Source: Entomomonas moraniae
GTDB lineage: Bacteria; Pseudomonadota; Gammaproteobacteria; Pseudomonadales; Pseudomonadaceae
Direction of reading: 5' to 3'
Length of the DNA: 64,000 bases
NCBI RefSeq assembly: GCF_003991975.1
Contig: NZ_CP029822.1
Span: 248,001 to 312,000, forward strand
Within the stretch, counting starts at the first letter, position 1; every line of letters begins with the position of its first letter. This document shows positions 17,386 through 26,755 of the stretch, one piece after another. A program made the translations under genes and the position numbers. The notes beneath the pieces were generated by a model. It did not search any database and was not told the DNA's origin. It saw only the letters and a program-made list of their open reading frames with translations.

Positions 17386-18330
17386 ATGCCTAATCCTCAT
17401 ATTGAAGCGTTCTCCTCGTCTTGGTTGTTGCTGGGATTATTGCAAGGGCTAATAATTCTTTGTTTGGCACCTTTAATGTCGGGAATATCAAGACAGATTC
17501 GTGCCCGTATGCAATCACGTCGTGGTCCTGGTGTTTTTCAGGAGTATCGAGATCTTGTAAAACTGTTTAGCCGACAAGATGTTTCCCCCTCTAGTGCGGG
17601 GTTAGTCTTTAGGGCTGTCCCTTTTGTATTAATTGGTTCTATGTTATCGATTGTTATCATATTACCGATGTTTACATTGTCATCACCTCTGGGTGTCATT
17701 GGTGATTTAATTGCTATTATTTATCTTTGTGCTTTGTTTAGGTTTTTCTTCTCCTTGTCGGGTATTGATTCAGGAAGCCCTTTCGCAGGACTTGGTGCAA
17801 GCCGTGAGTTGATGCTTGGGATTTTAGTTGAACCGATTATGATTTTAGGGATGATGGTAGCCGCATTCATTGCGCATTCAACCAATATTACACAAATAGG
17901 TATTACCTTTGCTAACCAGTGGGGTGGGGGAACGCCAACCGCTGCTGTATTGGCAATGGCTGCTTGTGCCTTTGCGGTATTTATTGAAATGGGGAAAATT
18001 CCATTCGATTATGCTGAGGCAGAGCAAGAGTTACAAGAAGGGCCTTTAACCGAATACTCAGGTGCTAGTTTTGCGTTGGTTAAGGTTGCCTTAAGCCTAA
18101 AACAAATCGTGATGGCTAGTTTGTTTATTGTCATCTTTTTACCGACAGCACAAACAAACTTACTGATATCTATCCCATTATTTTTAATTAAGTTATTTAT
18201 CGTCTTTGTTGCTGCTTGTATTTTTGAAAATACATTATGCCGCGGACGGTTCTTACTCTCATATAAAGTGACATGGACAGGTTTTGGTGTGTCTTTGTTA
18301 GCTTATGTGTTCTATCTAACTGGCTTATAA
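17386..18330 (+). CDS. hyfC: Hydrogenase-4 membrane subunit HyfC (NuoH-like)
   Basis: HyfC/HycD is the NuoH-type subunit that anchors the hydrophilic hydrogenase arm to the membrane. The 314 residues (E. coli 315) have about eight hydrophobic segments, with RRGPGVFQEYRDLVKLF and EMGKIPFDYAEAEQELQEGP, the signature loops of this family. It follows hyfB by 12 bp with a GGGAGAAG site before the ATG. Confidence 0.95.
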   Translation: MPNPHIEAFSSSWLLLGLLQGLIILCLAPLMSGISRQIRARMQSRRGPGVFQEYRDLVKLFSRQDVSPSSAGLVFRAVPFVLIGSMLSIVIILPMFTLSSPLGVIGDLIAIIYLCALFRFFFSLSGIDSGSPFAGLGASRELMLGILVEPIMILGMMVAAFIAHSTNITQIGITFANQWGGGTPTAAVLAMAACAFAVFIEMGKIPFDYAEAEQELQEGPLTEYSGASFALVKVALSLKQIVMASLFIVIFLPTAQTNLLISIPLFLIKLFIVFVAACIFENTLCRGRFLLSYKVTWTGFGVSLLAYVFYLTGL

Positions 18331-18345
18331 GGAGAACAGGATATT

Positions 18346-19800
18346 ATGGAAAGTATTGCGCTAGGCACAATCCTAATTCCTTTTATAGGGGCTTTTATTA
18401 TTGCCTGTTCCCCTTATCGGGTGGCTAGATTATTGAGTGTTGTCGTCTCATTACTCGCCTCGCTTGGAACATTATTATTAGGTTGGGGATTTTGGCACGC
18501 AGGGCAGGTTGATCAAACCTATACGCTGTTAAGTATTGGGGATACCACCATTTTTGGTTTTGTTATTGATCGGGTGAGTACTTTAATTTGCTTTGCAGTT
18601 GTTTTCTTAGGTTTTTTAATCAGTGTTTACTCTACCGCGTATTTAACTAAAAATAACCGTGAGCACCCACATGAAGGTACTACACGCTATTACGCTTTTT
18701 TGATGATATTTATCGGGGCGATGGCTGGTTTAGTGCTTTCTTCAACTATTTTAGGTCAGTTGTTGTTTTTTGAAATAACAGGGGGATGTTCTTGGGCATT
18801 AATCGGTTATTATCAAACTAAAAAATCACAGCACTCGGCTTTGAAAGCCTTGCTCGTGACGCATGTTGCTTCATTAGGTTTATATATTGCGGCGGCTTGG
18901 TTGTTCATCCAAACCGGTACGTTTTCGTTGACCGCTATCGCCAGTTTGCCTTCAGAAGCTAAGATTATTGTGATTGGTGGTGTCTTGTTTGCCGCATGGG
19001 GTAAGTCAGCACAACTACCCTTACATGTTTGGTTACCTGATGCAATGGAAGCTCCTACGCCTGTGAGTGCTTATTTGCACGCGGCATCAATGGTAAAAGT
19101 GGGGGTTTATATTTTTGCCCGCTCCATACTCTCAGCTGGGGATGTCCCTATCATCATCGGTGAAGTCGGGATGATAATGTCGGTGATTACGTTAGTGTAT
19201 GGTTTCATCATGTACTTACCTCAAACCGACATGAAGCGTCTGTTAGCTTATTCAACCATTACGCAACTTTCTTATATTTTCTTTGCACTTTCACTGTCTA
19301 TCTACGGTGTTGGTACAAGTTACGGCAAAATTGCTTTTGATGGTGGTATTGCTTACATATTTAACCATGCCTTTGCCAAGAGCTTATTCTTCCTTGTTGC
19401 TGGGGCGTTGAGTTATACCTGTGGTACACGAATGTTACCAAAAATTAAAGGGCTGTTATCAACGCTTCCATTATTAGGAGTTGGTTTCTGTGTGGCTGCT
19501 TTAGCTATTACAGGGGTGCCACCGTTTAATGGCTTTTTTAGTAAATACCCCATCTTTGCCGCTGGTTTTGCGCTCTCATCAGGCCACTGGTTAATTATGG
19601 TGTTATTAGTCATTGTGATTATCGAGTCGATTGGTAGCTTTGCTTGGTTCCTTTACTGGTTTGGAAAAACAGTACCTGGAAAACCTTCAGAAGAGGTTGC
19701 ACAGGCTGCACCATTGCCTATTGCAATGAAAGCTGTGTTACTTGTGTTAGTTATCATGTCTTTGTGTTCCAGCGTCATCGCTGCACTTTGGCTTAATTAA
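18346..19800 (+). CDS. hyfD: Hydrogenase-4 antiporter-like subunit HyfD
   Basis: A second NuoL/M/N-type subunit, 484 residues (E. coli HyfD 479). HVWLPDAMEAPTPVSAYLHA and LLAYSTITQLSYIF are the antiporter module signatures. HyfD has no counterpart in hydrogenase 3 (Hyc), so its presence marks this as an FHL-2 / group 4a Hyf complex with potentially greater ion-pumping capacity. The stop codon overlaps the first possible hyfE codon; the preferred hyfE start is 12 bp later. Confidence 0.95.
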   Translation: MESIALGTILIPFIGAFIIACSPYRVARLLSVVVSLLASLGTLLLGWGFWHAGQVDQTYTLLSIGDTTIFGFVIDRVSTLICFAVVFLGFLISVYSTAYLTKNNREHPHEGTTRYYAFLMIFIGAMAGLVLSSTILGQLLFFEITGGCSWALIGYYQTKKSQHSALKALLVTHVASLGLYIAAAWLFIQTGTFSLTAIASLPSEAKIIVIGGVLFAAWGKSAQLPLHVWLPDAMEAPTPVSAYLHAASMVKVGVYIFARSILSAGDVPIIIGEVGMIMSVITLVYGFIMYLPQTDMKRLLAYSTITQLSYIFFALSLSIYGVGTSYGKIAFDGGIAYIFNHAFAKSLFFLVAGALSYTCGTRMLPKIKGLLSTLPLLGVGFCVAALAITGVPPFNGFFSKYPIFAAGFALSSGHWLIMVLLVIVIIESIGSFAWFLYWFGKTVPGKPSEEVAQAAPLPIAMKAVLLVLVIMSLCSSVIAALWLN

Positions 19801-19811
19801 TGGAGTTAATC

Positions 19812-20462
19812 ATGACAGGATCTATAATTATTAATAACTTGGCAGGGCTTCTGGTGATTACTTCCGTACTTACCATCGTTGTCCGAGGTGTTCCGCAATC
19901 CATTGGTATATTGAGTTTACAGTCGTTAGTATTGGTCATGATCTTTTTTGCCATTGGTTATAACTTTGGTGCACATGAGCTTTATACATGGGGGATCACC
20001 GCTTTTGTCACTAAAGTTATCTTAGTGCCACTGATTATGTATAAGTCATTTTGTAAAATGCGTGAGGCGAATATTGAAGGCAGCCTTATTCCCGTGTGGG
20101 CTATTATCATGATTTCAGCGATTATTGTGTTGGTTTGCTACTTTGTGGTTGAGCCTGTTAAGTTACCGATGATTACTGAGTTAAAGCCTGTGCTTGCTGT
20201 TTCGCTAGGGCACTTTATGATTGGTTTGCTTTGTATTGTGAGCCAACGAAATATCATTAAGCAAATTTTTGGTTATTGCTTGATGGAGAATGGGGCACAT
20301 CTTACCTTAGCGCTTTTAGCGTATCGTGTTCCCGAGATAGTGGAAGTCGGTATCACCACTGACGCTATTTTTGCTGTCATCGTAATGTCTTACTTTGCAC
20401 GACGGATTTATAAAGTACTAAATACGTTAGATGCCAATAAGCTAAATGTATTGAAAGGATAG
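19812..20462 (+). CDS. hyfE: Hydrogenase-4 membrane subunit HyfE
   Basis: HyfE is a small hydrophobic subunit (partly NuoK-like) found only in Hyf-type complexes. I chose ATG 19812 over 19800: GGAG lies 7 bp before it and the product, [13 protein letters not shown]..., is then 216 residues, the same as E. coli HyfE. About seven hydrophobic segments; [11 protein letters not shown] is a conserved family stretch. Confidence 0.93.
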   Translation: MTGSIIINNLAGLLVITSVLTIVVRGVPQSIGILSLQSLVLVMIFFAIGYNFGAHELYTWGITAFVTKVILVPLIMYKSFCKMREANIEGSLIPVWAIIMISAIIVLVCYFVVEPVKLPMITELKPVLAVSLGHFMIGLLCIVSQRNIIKQIFGYCLMENGAHLTLALLAYRVPEIVEVGITTDAIFAVIVMSYFARRIYKVLNTLDANKLNVLKG

Positions 20463-20466
20463 CATC

Positions 20467-22083
20467 ATGAATAATACGTTAATGTTATATTTATTGTTAG
20501 CTACACCTTTGCTCTTTAGTGTGCTAGCTTTCTTATGCTGTTTTGTAAGTAAAGAGACTGTTAAATTAGTTAATGGTATCAATATGATTGGTATCACGGT
20601 GCTATTAATTATCAGTTTATTGGTTGTCTCTCAGATTGTTCAGCATGGTGCTATTACTTCATCAGGTCTTTGGCTTCATGTTGATACGCTAGGTGCTTTA
20701 TTCTTAGCTATTTTAGGCATTATTGGTTTTATCACGGGGATGTATTCCGTTGGTTACATGAACCATGAAGTGCATGATGGCGAGATTTCTAAAAAAACCT
20801 TATGTGCTTATTATGGGTTTTTCCATTTATTTTTATTTACCATGTTGTTAGCCATCACCACTAATAATCTTATTGTAATGTGGGCAGCAATAGAAGCAAC
20901 AACACTCACCTCAACATTCTTGGTGGGGTTATATGGTCAAAAATCTTCATTAGAAGCCGCGTGGAAATACATCATTATCTGTACGGTTGGGGTAGCCTTT
21001 GGCTTATATGGTACGGTGTTGGTTTATGCAAATGCTGCAAGTGTTATGCAAGACCCTAGCATGGCTGTATTTTGGACAGAGGTAGTTAAGCATCCAAAGT
21101 TACTTGATCCAACTTTAATGCATTTAGCCTTTATTTTTGTTTTACTTGGTTTTGGTACAAAAATGGGCTTGTTCCCTATGCATGCATGGTTACCTGATGC
21201 TCATAGTGAGGCTCCAAGCCCTACCAGTGCCTTACTATCAGCGGTGTTATTAAACTGTGCATTGCTCGTTATTATCCGTTACTACATCATTATTTCAGGA
21301 ACCATTGGGGAGACGTTCCCTAAAAACTTACTGTTGATTTTTGGTTTCTTATCTGTGTTAGTGGCAGCCTTCTTACTGGTTGTTCAACGCGATATGAAAA
21401 GGCTATTGGCTTATTCAAGTGTTGAAAATATGGGGCTAATTGCTATCGCACTAGGAATTGGCGGCCCTATTGGTATTTTTGCTGCATTACTACATACACT
21501 GAACCATAGCTTGGCTAAAACCTTGTTGTTCTGTGGTTCTGGTAATGTGCTTTTAAAATACGGTACACGTGATATTTGTACAGTGAAAGGTTTATTAAAA
21601 ACAGCACCTATCACAGCGGTTTTATTAGGTGGTGGTGCACTTGCATTAGGTGGGATGCCACCTTTTAATGTTTTTGTCAGTGAATTTATGATTGTGATTG
21701 CCTCAATTAATGGCGGTTCTATTTGGTTTACACTCTTGCTTCTTGCACTTTTGACCGTTGTTTTAGGTGGTTTGGTACGTATGATCGCTAAAATATCTTA
21801 TGGCGATGTACCTGACGGAATAGAGAAAGGGGAGTTAGGCTTTTTGACTGTAGCGCCAATGGCTGTTTTATTAGTACTTATGCTGATGATGGGAACTTAT
21901 ATTCCTAAACCTGTGACTGAGCTTTTTATACAGTCTACTAATATTGTCCTAAATGGAAAGCAATCTATTGACGCAGCATCATTAACGTCTATCAATAAAG
22001 GTATATTATATACTCAGGTGCAGAAGGTTGAAAAACCTGTCTCTGATGAAGGTTTAACTGTACAGCGGGAGAGTTCAAAGTGA
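20467..22083 (+). CDS. hyfF: Hydrogenase-4 antiporter-like subunit HyfF
   Basis: The third NuoL/M/N-type subunit, 538 residues (E. coli 526), with [20 protein letters not shown] and [13 protein letters not shown]. About 14 hydrophobic segments; the last ~45 residues are polar. Its TGA stop overlaps the hyfG GTG start by 4 bp. With HyfB and HyfD it gives three antiporter-like modules in one complex. Confidence 0.94.
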   Translation: MNNTLMLYLLLATPLLFSVLAFLCCFVSKETVKLVNGINMIGITVLLIISLLVVSQIVQHGAITSSGLWLHVDTLGALFLAILGIIGFITGMYSVGYMNHEVHDGEISKKTLCAYYGFFHLFLFTMLLAITTNNLIVMWAAIEATTLTSTFLVGLYGQKSSLEAAWKYIIICTVGVAFGLYGTVLVYANAASVMQDPSMAVFWTEVVKHPKLLDPTLMHLAFIFVLLGFGTKMGLFPMHAWLPDAHSEAPSPTSALLSAVLLNCALLVIIRYYIIISGTIGETFPKNLLLIFGFLSVLVAAFLLVVQRDMKRLLAYSSVENMGLIAIALGIGGPIGIFAALLHTLNHSLAKTLLFCGSGNVLLKYGTRDICTVKGLLKTAPITAVLLGGGALALGGMPPFNVFVSEFMIVIASINGGSIWFTLLLLALLTVVLGGLVRMIAKISYGDVPDGIEKGELGFLTVAPMAVLLVLMLMMGTYIPKPVTELFIQSTNIVLNGKQSIDAASLTSINKGILYTQVQKVEKPVSDEGLTVQRESSK

Positions 22084-23819
22084 CACAAACAACACAGACA
22101 AAGTCTACTAATGGTCAAGATCTTGGCAAGAAATATATTGATCGGGTTAGAGAGCGTTTTCCCCATGCAGTGTTAGAAGAACAAAGGCAAACTTATAATC
22201 AAGTCACGATTACGGTTGAGTTGAATAGTTTGCCTAATGTGGTGACGTATCTTTATTACGAGCTAGGTGGTTGGCTACCTGTTTTATTCGGTAATGATGA
22301 GCGTTCTTTGAATGGACATTTTGCACTGTATTATGCCTTATCGATGGAAGAGGGTGAAAAATGTTGGGTAGTTGTCAAAGCTTTAGTTGATCCCGTTCGT
22401 GGAGAGTTTCCCTCAGTTACTCCTTTTGTTCCTGCTGCTGTTTGGGGGGAACGTGAAGTACGCGATATGTATGGTTTAACCCCCGTGGGTATTCCAGACG
22501 CACGCCGTTTAGTGTTACCAGATGACTGGCCTGATGATCTTTACCCATTACGTAAAGATGCGATGGATTATCGTCAACGCCCTACGCCTACAACCAGTAA
22601 TGATACTTATGATTTCCTCAATGAGTTGGGGGATGATAAAAATCGTATTGTACCTATTGGCCCATTGCATATTACTTCGGATGAACCCGGCCATTTCAGA
22701 TTGTTTGTGGACGGTGAGCAAATTATCGATGCAGATTATCGTTTATTTTATGTTCACCGTGGCATGGAAAAAGTAGCTGAAAATCGGATGGGTTATAACG
22801 AAGTCACTTTCCTTGCTGACCGTGTATGTGGTATCTGTGGTTATGCGCACAGTGTGGCTTATGCCAACACTATTGAGAATGCATTAGGTATAGAAGTCCC
22901 CATGCGTGGACAAATGATTCGTAGTGTGCTCCTTGAAATAGAAAGATTACACAGCCATTTACTGAATTTAGGTTTAAGTTGTCACTTCACAGGGTTTGAT
23001 GGCGGCTTCCAACAGTTTTTCCGTGTGCGTGAAAAGGCAATGGGCATTGCGGAACTATTAACGGGTGCACGTAAAACTTATGGTATGAACCTGATTGGTG
23101 GAATCAGACGTGACATTCTTAAAGATGCACGCTTAAAAACTATCAAAGTTCTACAAGAAATGCGTAAAGACGTGCTTGAGCTTGTAGAAATGCTTATGGG
23201 TACTCCTAACTTTGAACAAAGAACCAAGGGTGTCGGTATTCTTGATAAAAAAGTAGCACGAGACTTTAGCCCTGTGGGACCATTAATTCGTGCTAGTGGT
23301 TTTAAGCGTGATGTGCGATTTGATCACCCTTATGCAGGTTATAACCAAGTACCTAAAACCTTGTTTACCTATGATACCTGTGATGTGGCAGCGCGAGTAT
23401 TTGTGCGTGTAGATGAAACCCTTGACTCAATTGCCATGTGTGAATATCTCTTAGATAACCTAGCCGAAGGCCCTTTATTAGTGGAAGGTTTTACCTATCA
23501 ACCTAATAAATTTGCATTAGGCTTTACCGAAGCCCCAAGAGGCGAAGATGTGCATTGGAGTATGACCGGTAATAACCAAAAATTATTCCGTTGGCGTTGC
23601 CGTGCAGCCACTTATGCTAATTGGCCTGTACTACGTTATATGCTACGTGGTAATACAGTTTCTGATGCGCCGCTGATTATTGGTAGCTTAGACCCCTGTT
23701 ACTCATGTACTGACCGAGTAACTTTGGTTGATGTGCGTAAGAAAAAATCAGTTACTGTACCGTATAAAGAAATTGAGCGATACGGTATTGAGCGGACTTA
23801 TTCACCAGTAAAACAATAG
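22080..23819 (+). CDS. hyfG: [NiFe] hydrogenase-4 large (catalytic) subunit HyfG
   Basis: HyfG carries the NiFe(CN)2CO site that makes H2. The 579-residue precursor has an N-terminal NuoC-like part (residues ~1-170) and a NuoD-like catalytic part. Nickel ligands are Cys250 and Cys253 in [11 protein letters not shown] and Cys540 and Cys543 in DPCYSCTDR. The 33 residues after Arg546 match the tail that HycI removes from HycE-type precursors. The start is GTG, coupled to the hyfF stop. Confidence 0.97.
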   Translation: MTQTTQTKSTNGQDLGKKYIDRVRERFPHAVLEEQRQTYNQVTITVELNSLPNVVTYLYYELGGWLPVLFGNDERSLNGHFALYYALSMEEGEKCWVVVKALVDPVRGEFPSVTPFVPAAVWGEREVRDMYGLTPVGIPDARRLVLPDDWPDDLYPLRKDAMDYRQRPTPTTSNDTYDFLNELGDDKNRIVPIGPLHITSDEPGHFRLFVDGEQIIDADYRLFYVHRGMEKVAENRMGYNEVTFLADRVCGICGYAHSVAYANTIENALGIEVPMRGQMIRSVLLEIERLHSHLLNLGLSCHFTGFDGGFQQFFRVREKAMGIAELLTGARKTYGMNLIGGIRRDILKDARLKTIKVLQEMRKDVLELVEMLMGTPNFEQRTKGVGILDKKVARDFSPVGPLIRASGFKRDVRFDHPYAGYNQVPKTLFTYDTCDVAARVFVRVDETLDSIAMCEYLLDNLAEGPLLVEGFTYQPNKFALGFTEAPRGEDVHWSMTGNNQKLFRWRCRAATYANWPVLRYMLRGNTVSDAPLIIGSLDPCYSCTDRVTLVDVRKKKSVTVPYKEIERYGIERTYSPVKQ

Positions 23820-23833
23820 AGGGAATTGCGATC

Positions 23834-24400
23834 ATGTTGAAACTGTTGAAGATTATTAAAAAAGTGGGTGATGTAACGGTTAAGTATCCATTTAAACCGC
23901 TCGATCTTCCACAAGGGTTCAGAGGAAAACCTCATTATGAAGCCGACCAATGTATTGCTTGTGCTGCTTGTACAACGGCATGCCCTGCTAATGCATTGAC
24001 AATGGAAACAAACACTAAATCAGGTAAACGTGTATGGCAACTGTTTGTAGGGCGTTGCATTTTTTGTGGTCGTTGTGAGGAGGTTTGCCCAACACGTGCA
24101 CTGGTTTTGTCACAAGATTTTGAGTTGGCTGTTACTAATAAAGAGGATTTATACGAACGTGCCACCTTCGATCTAACTGCTTGCCAAGTGTGTGGGAAGT
24201 ATTTTGCACCACAAAAAGAAATTGATTACACCATGGCATTATTGGTACATGCAGGTTTAACAGTCGAAGAGGTAGAGGCAAGAAGAGAGCAATTTGAAAC
24301 ATGCCCTGATTGCAAACGCCGACAAAATATTGTGAGTAAAAGTAATATTGATTTAGGTATGCATGTTGAAGCGGGAGTTAATCATGACAGACAACAATAA
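23834..24400 (+). CDS. hyfH: Hydrogenase-4 ferredoxin-like subunit HyfH (NuoI-like)
   Basis: HyfH/HycF carries two [4Fe-4S] clusters ([12 protein letters not shown] and [12 protein letters not shown]) in a NuoI-type fold and passes electrons towards HyfI. A further four Cys (CQVC...CPDC) near the C-terminus, residues ~115-157, form a probable zinc or rubredoxin-like site. 188 residues, E. coli 181. Its end overlaps hyfI by 17 bp. Confidence 0.94.
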   Translation: MLKLLKIIKKVGDVTVKYPFKPLDLPQGFRGKPHYEADQCIACAACTTACPANALTMETNTKSGKRVWQLFVGRCIFCGRCEEVCPTRALVLSQDFELAVTNKEDLYERATFDLTACQVCGKYFAPQKEIDYTMALLVHAGLTVEEVEARREQFETCPDCKRRQNIVSKSNIDLGMHVEAGVNHDRQQ

Positions 24401-25187
24401 TGTGATAGCGAAAGATTACGACCACTATGCGACACAGCCTATTTCTGTTGAAGAACAAGTTAGTAAGTTAAAAGAAACATTATTAAAGAAAATAAAACGT
24501 TCTGCCTATGTTTACCGTGTTGACTGTGGTGGTTGCAATGGTTGCGAAATTGAAATATTTGCGGCGATTACCCCATTATTTGATGCGGAACGTTTTGGTA
24601 TTAAGGTAGTTCCTTCACCTCGTCATGCGGATATTTTACTGTTCACAGGCGCTGTAACACGATCGATGCGTATGCCTGCATTAAGGGCTTACCATAGTGC
24701 GCCGGATCCTAAGATCTGTATATCCTATGGTGCTTGTGGTTGTGGAGGTGGTATTTTCCATGATTTATATTGTGTTTGGGGTGGTAGTGATCATATTGTG
24801 CCGATTGATGTGTTTATACCTGGTTGCCCACCAACACCTGCGGCAACTATTTATGGTTTCGCTGTTGCTTTAGGCTTACTGGAACAAAAGTTAACGGGCA
24901 AATCACATGATCAAACAGGTAACAAGCAAGCACCGTTACTTTTCCCTAATGCGCCACTGGATACGCGTGTATTGGTAGAGCGTGAGGCGAGAAGATTAGC
25001 AGGTTATTATCAAGGTCGGTTAATTAGTGATAAAGTCATTGAGCTACTAGAGAATTCAACAGCCTATGAGTTTGACTTAAAACTTGATGCATGGCTTGAG
25101 AAAGAGGCAGATCCACGATTAACTGAAGTCGTTCATGAGCTTCAAAAGGTTTGCTTAAGAAGCGTTCAAGGTGAATACCATGGCTGA
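24384..25187 (+). CDS. hyfI: [NiFe] hydrogenase-4 small subunit HyfI (NuoB-like)
   Basis: HyfI holds the [4Fe-4S] cluster next to the NiFe site. I chose ATG 24384 over 24363 because GGGAG precedes it by 8 bp, giving 267 residues. Cluster ligands: [10 protein letters not shown] (two Cys), GACGCGGG and PGCPPTP. E. coli HyfI is 252 residues. It overlaps hyfH by 17 bp and hycH by 8 bp, typical tight coupling. Confidence 0.94.
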   Translation: MTDNNNVIAKDYDHYATQPISVEEQVSKLKETLLKKIKRSAYVYRVDCGGCNGCEIEIFAAITPLFDAERFGIKVVPSPRHADILLFTGAVTRSMRMPALRAYHSAPDPKICISYGACGCGGGIFHDLYCVWGGSDHIVPIDVFIPGCPPTPAATIYGFAVALGLLEQKLTGKSHDQTGNKQAPLLFPNAPLDTRVLVEREARRLAGYYQGRLISDKVIELLENSTAYEFDLKLDAWLEKEADPRLTEVVHELQKVCLRSVQGEYHG

Positions 25188-25587
25188 TCAAGTATTATTT
25201 TATGTGCTTAATCAGAAGTTTGTGGAGCAAGAGGAAGATATCCCCGAAGAAGCCCAACAAGTAATGTACTATTCTCTAGCTATTGGGCACCATGTGGGTG
25301 TAATTGATTGCTTAAAATCAGTTTTAGAGTGCGAAACTCCTGATTATCAACGATGGGTTGCTTATTTAACTGAGGGAACAGAAGCATTTAATAAATTAGC
25401 AAGGTTATTGAAGTTTGGCGAAATTACCATCGATGTTACCCATGTTAACTTATTAGCAAATGCTTTTGTTGCGGTAAGAGATAAGATGGAAGAACCCTAT
25501 AAATCATGGACGGATACGTTATTACAGCTATTACAGGCGATTACTAAAGAACCTGCGATGTATTTAATGGTTAAACGAGTGGTGTAA
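25180..25587 (+). CDS. hycH: Formate hydrogenlyase maturation protein HycH/HyfJ
   Basis: HycH/HyfJ proteins are needed for maturation of the HycE/HyfG subunit; the molecular role is unclear. The 135-residue product has [20 protein letters not shown] and YLMVKRV, which match E. coli HycH closely. ATG 25180 is preferred over GTG 25171. It overlaps the end of hyfI and is followed 1 bp later by hycI. Confidence 0.92.
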   Translation: MADQVLFYVLNQKFVEQEEDIPEEAQQVMYYSLAIGHHVGVIDCLKSVLECETPDYQRWVAYLTEGTEAFNKLARLLKFGEITIDVTHVNLLANAFVAVRDKMEEPYKSWTDTLLQLLQAITKEPAMYLMVKRVV

Positions 25588-25588
25588 C

Positions 25589-26062
25589 GTGGTAAAGAAT
25601 ATCGTTTTAACTGTAGGTAATAATATGTTGGGGGATGATGGGGCAGGGCCATTATTGGCTGAAAAAATGCTAGCAAATCCTCTTGAACATTGGCACGTTA
25701 TCGATGGTGGGTCAACACCAGAAAATGTTGTTCATCAAATTCGTCAATTAAAACCGTCATTATTGCTGATTGTCGATGCAACAGAGATGGGATTAATGCC
25801 GGGAGATATTCGTTTTGTTGACCCTGATTTGATTGCAGAACTGTTTTTAATGAATACCCATAATATGCCATTAAACTTCCTTATTGAACAGCTTAGGGAT
25901 GATATTTCTGAAATTTTATTTTTAGGTATCCAACCCGATATTGTTGGCTTTTATTATCCAATGACAGACGCAGTAAAAAAAGCAGTAGAGCAGATATATC
26001 AGGCATTAAATTTGCATTATATACAAAAAGCATTTGAGCCATTGGCCATATGTGAACAGTAA
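25589..26062 (+). CDS. hycI: Hydrogenase maturation endopeptidase HycI
   Basis: This nickel-dependent protease cuts the C-terminal tail from the HyfG precursor after nickel insertion. 157 residues (E. coli 156) with GNNMLGDDGAGP, VDATEMGL and TTHNMP-type nickel ligands: Asp17 (or 16), Asp63 and His91. GIQPDIVGFYYPMT is a HycI-specific stretch. The start is GTG. Its substrate site, DPCYSCTDR followed by 33 residues, is in hyfG. Confidence 0.96.
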   Translation: MVKNIVLTVGNNMLGDDGAGPLLAEKMLANPLEHWHVIDGGSTPENVVHQIRQLKPSLLLIVDATEMGLMPGDIRFVDPDLIAELFLMNTHNMPLNFLIEQLRDDISEILFLGIQPDIVGFYYPMTDAVKKAVEQIYQALNLHYIQKAFEPLAICEQ

Positions 26063-26065
26063 ATA

Positions 26066-26105
26066 GGTTAAATTTTTATCGTAGTATATAAGTAACGATT
26101 TAACC
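26066..26105 (+). terminator. Hairpin after hycI with a delayed T tract
   Basis: GGTTAAA (26066-26072) pairs with TTTAACC (26099-26105), with ATCGT/ACGAT inside and a small 5' bulge. A run of eight T begins 10 bp later (about 26114). It may be a weak terminator or attenuator reducing readthrough from hyf into hydN-fdhF. The T tract is further away than usual. Confidence 0.4.
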
Positions 26106-26168
26106 CCAGAAAAGTTTTTTTTAGATGATATCGATTTTAATTGGCAATGCCGTTGTAGGGAGCAGATC

Positions 26169-26705
26169 ATGAATCAGTTTATCAACGCCAATCCAGATGC
26201 ATGCATAGGCTGTAGAACCTGTGAAGTTGCTTGTATCCTTTCTCATGGCGAAGAAATAAAAAGTTTAGAGACGGCACATTTTAACGCTAGGCTTAAAGTG
26301 ATTGTTGCGGCAAATGTTACGGTTCCTGTTATGTGCCGTCAATGTGACGATGCTCCTTGTGCTGCTGCTTGCCCTAATGGCGCGATTGAATTAAAAGATG
26401 AGCATGTTGTTGTGATACAAGAAAAATGTATTGGCTGTAAGACATGTGTGCTGGCTTGCCCTTTTGGTGCTATGCAAGTTAAAGTTAGAACAATACCTCG
26501 TGTCGTGAATGGACAGCATATTGGTGTACGTTATAAAGCAGAAGCTTTAAAATGTGATTTATGTTCTTCTAATCCACAGGGGCCTGCATGTATACGTGCT
26601 TGCCCAACCGATGCGCTTACATTGGTTAAACCTGTTGAGTTAGAAAAAATACAGCGTGAACGCCAACTTGCAGCAATACAACGCGACCCTCGTTTGGGCG
26701 CATAA
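26169..26705 (+). CDS. hydN: Electron-transfer ferredoxin HydN (HycB-like)
   Basis: HydN carries four [4Fe-4S] clusters and takes electrons from formate dehydrogenase H. 178 residues, with CIGCRTCEVAC, CRQCDDAPCAAACP, CIGCKTCVLACP and CDLC...CIRACP. It begins MNQFI, like E. coli HydN (MNRFI). It lies 50 bp before fdhF, so the two are probably cotranscribed as a donor/acceptor pair. Confidence 0.92.
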   Translation: MNQFINANPDACIGCRTCEVACILSHGEEIKSLETAHFNARLKVIVAANVTVPVMCRQCDDAPCAAACPNGAIELKDEHVVVIQEKCIGCKTCVLACPFGAMQVKVRTIPRVVNGQHIGVRYKAEALKCDLCSSNPQGPACIRACPTDALTLVKPVELEKIQRERQLAAIQRDPRLGA

Positions 26706-26755
26706 TCTAAATCAGTTTGTTGTTTTATGTTCTACCTAAGTGTTAGGAGTTAAAA

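Noticed and set aside
26142-26156. Sigma54-like TGGCAA-N5-TTGT upstream of hydN
   Set aside because: The -12 GC is GT, and transcription would begin at about the hydN start codon, leaving the ribosome site outside the mRNA.
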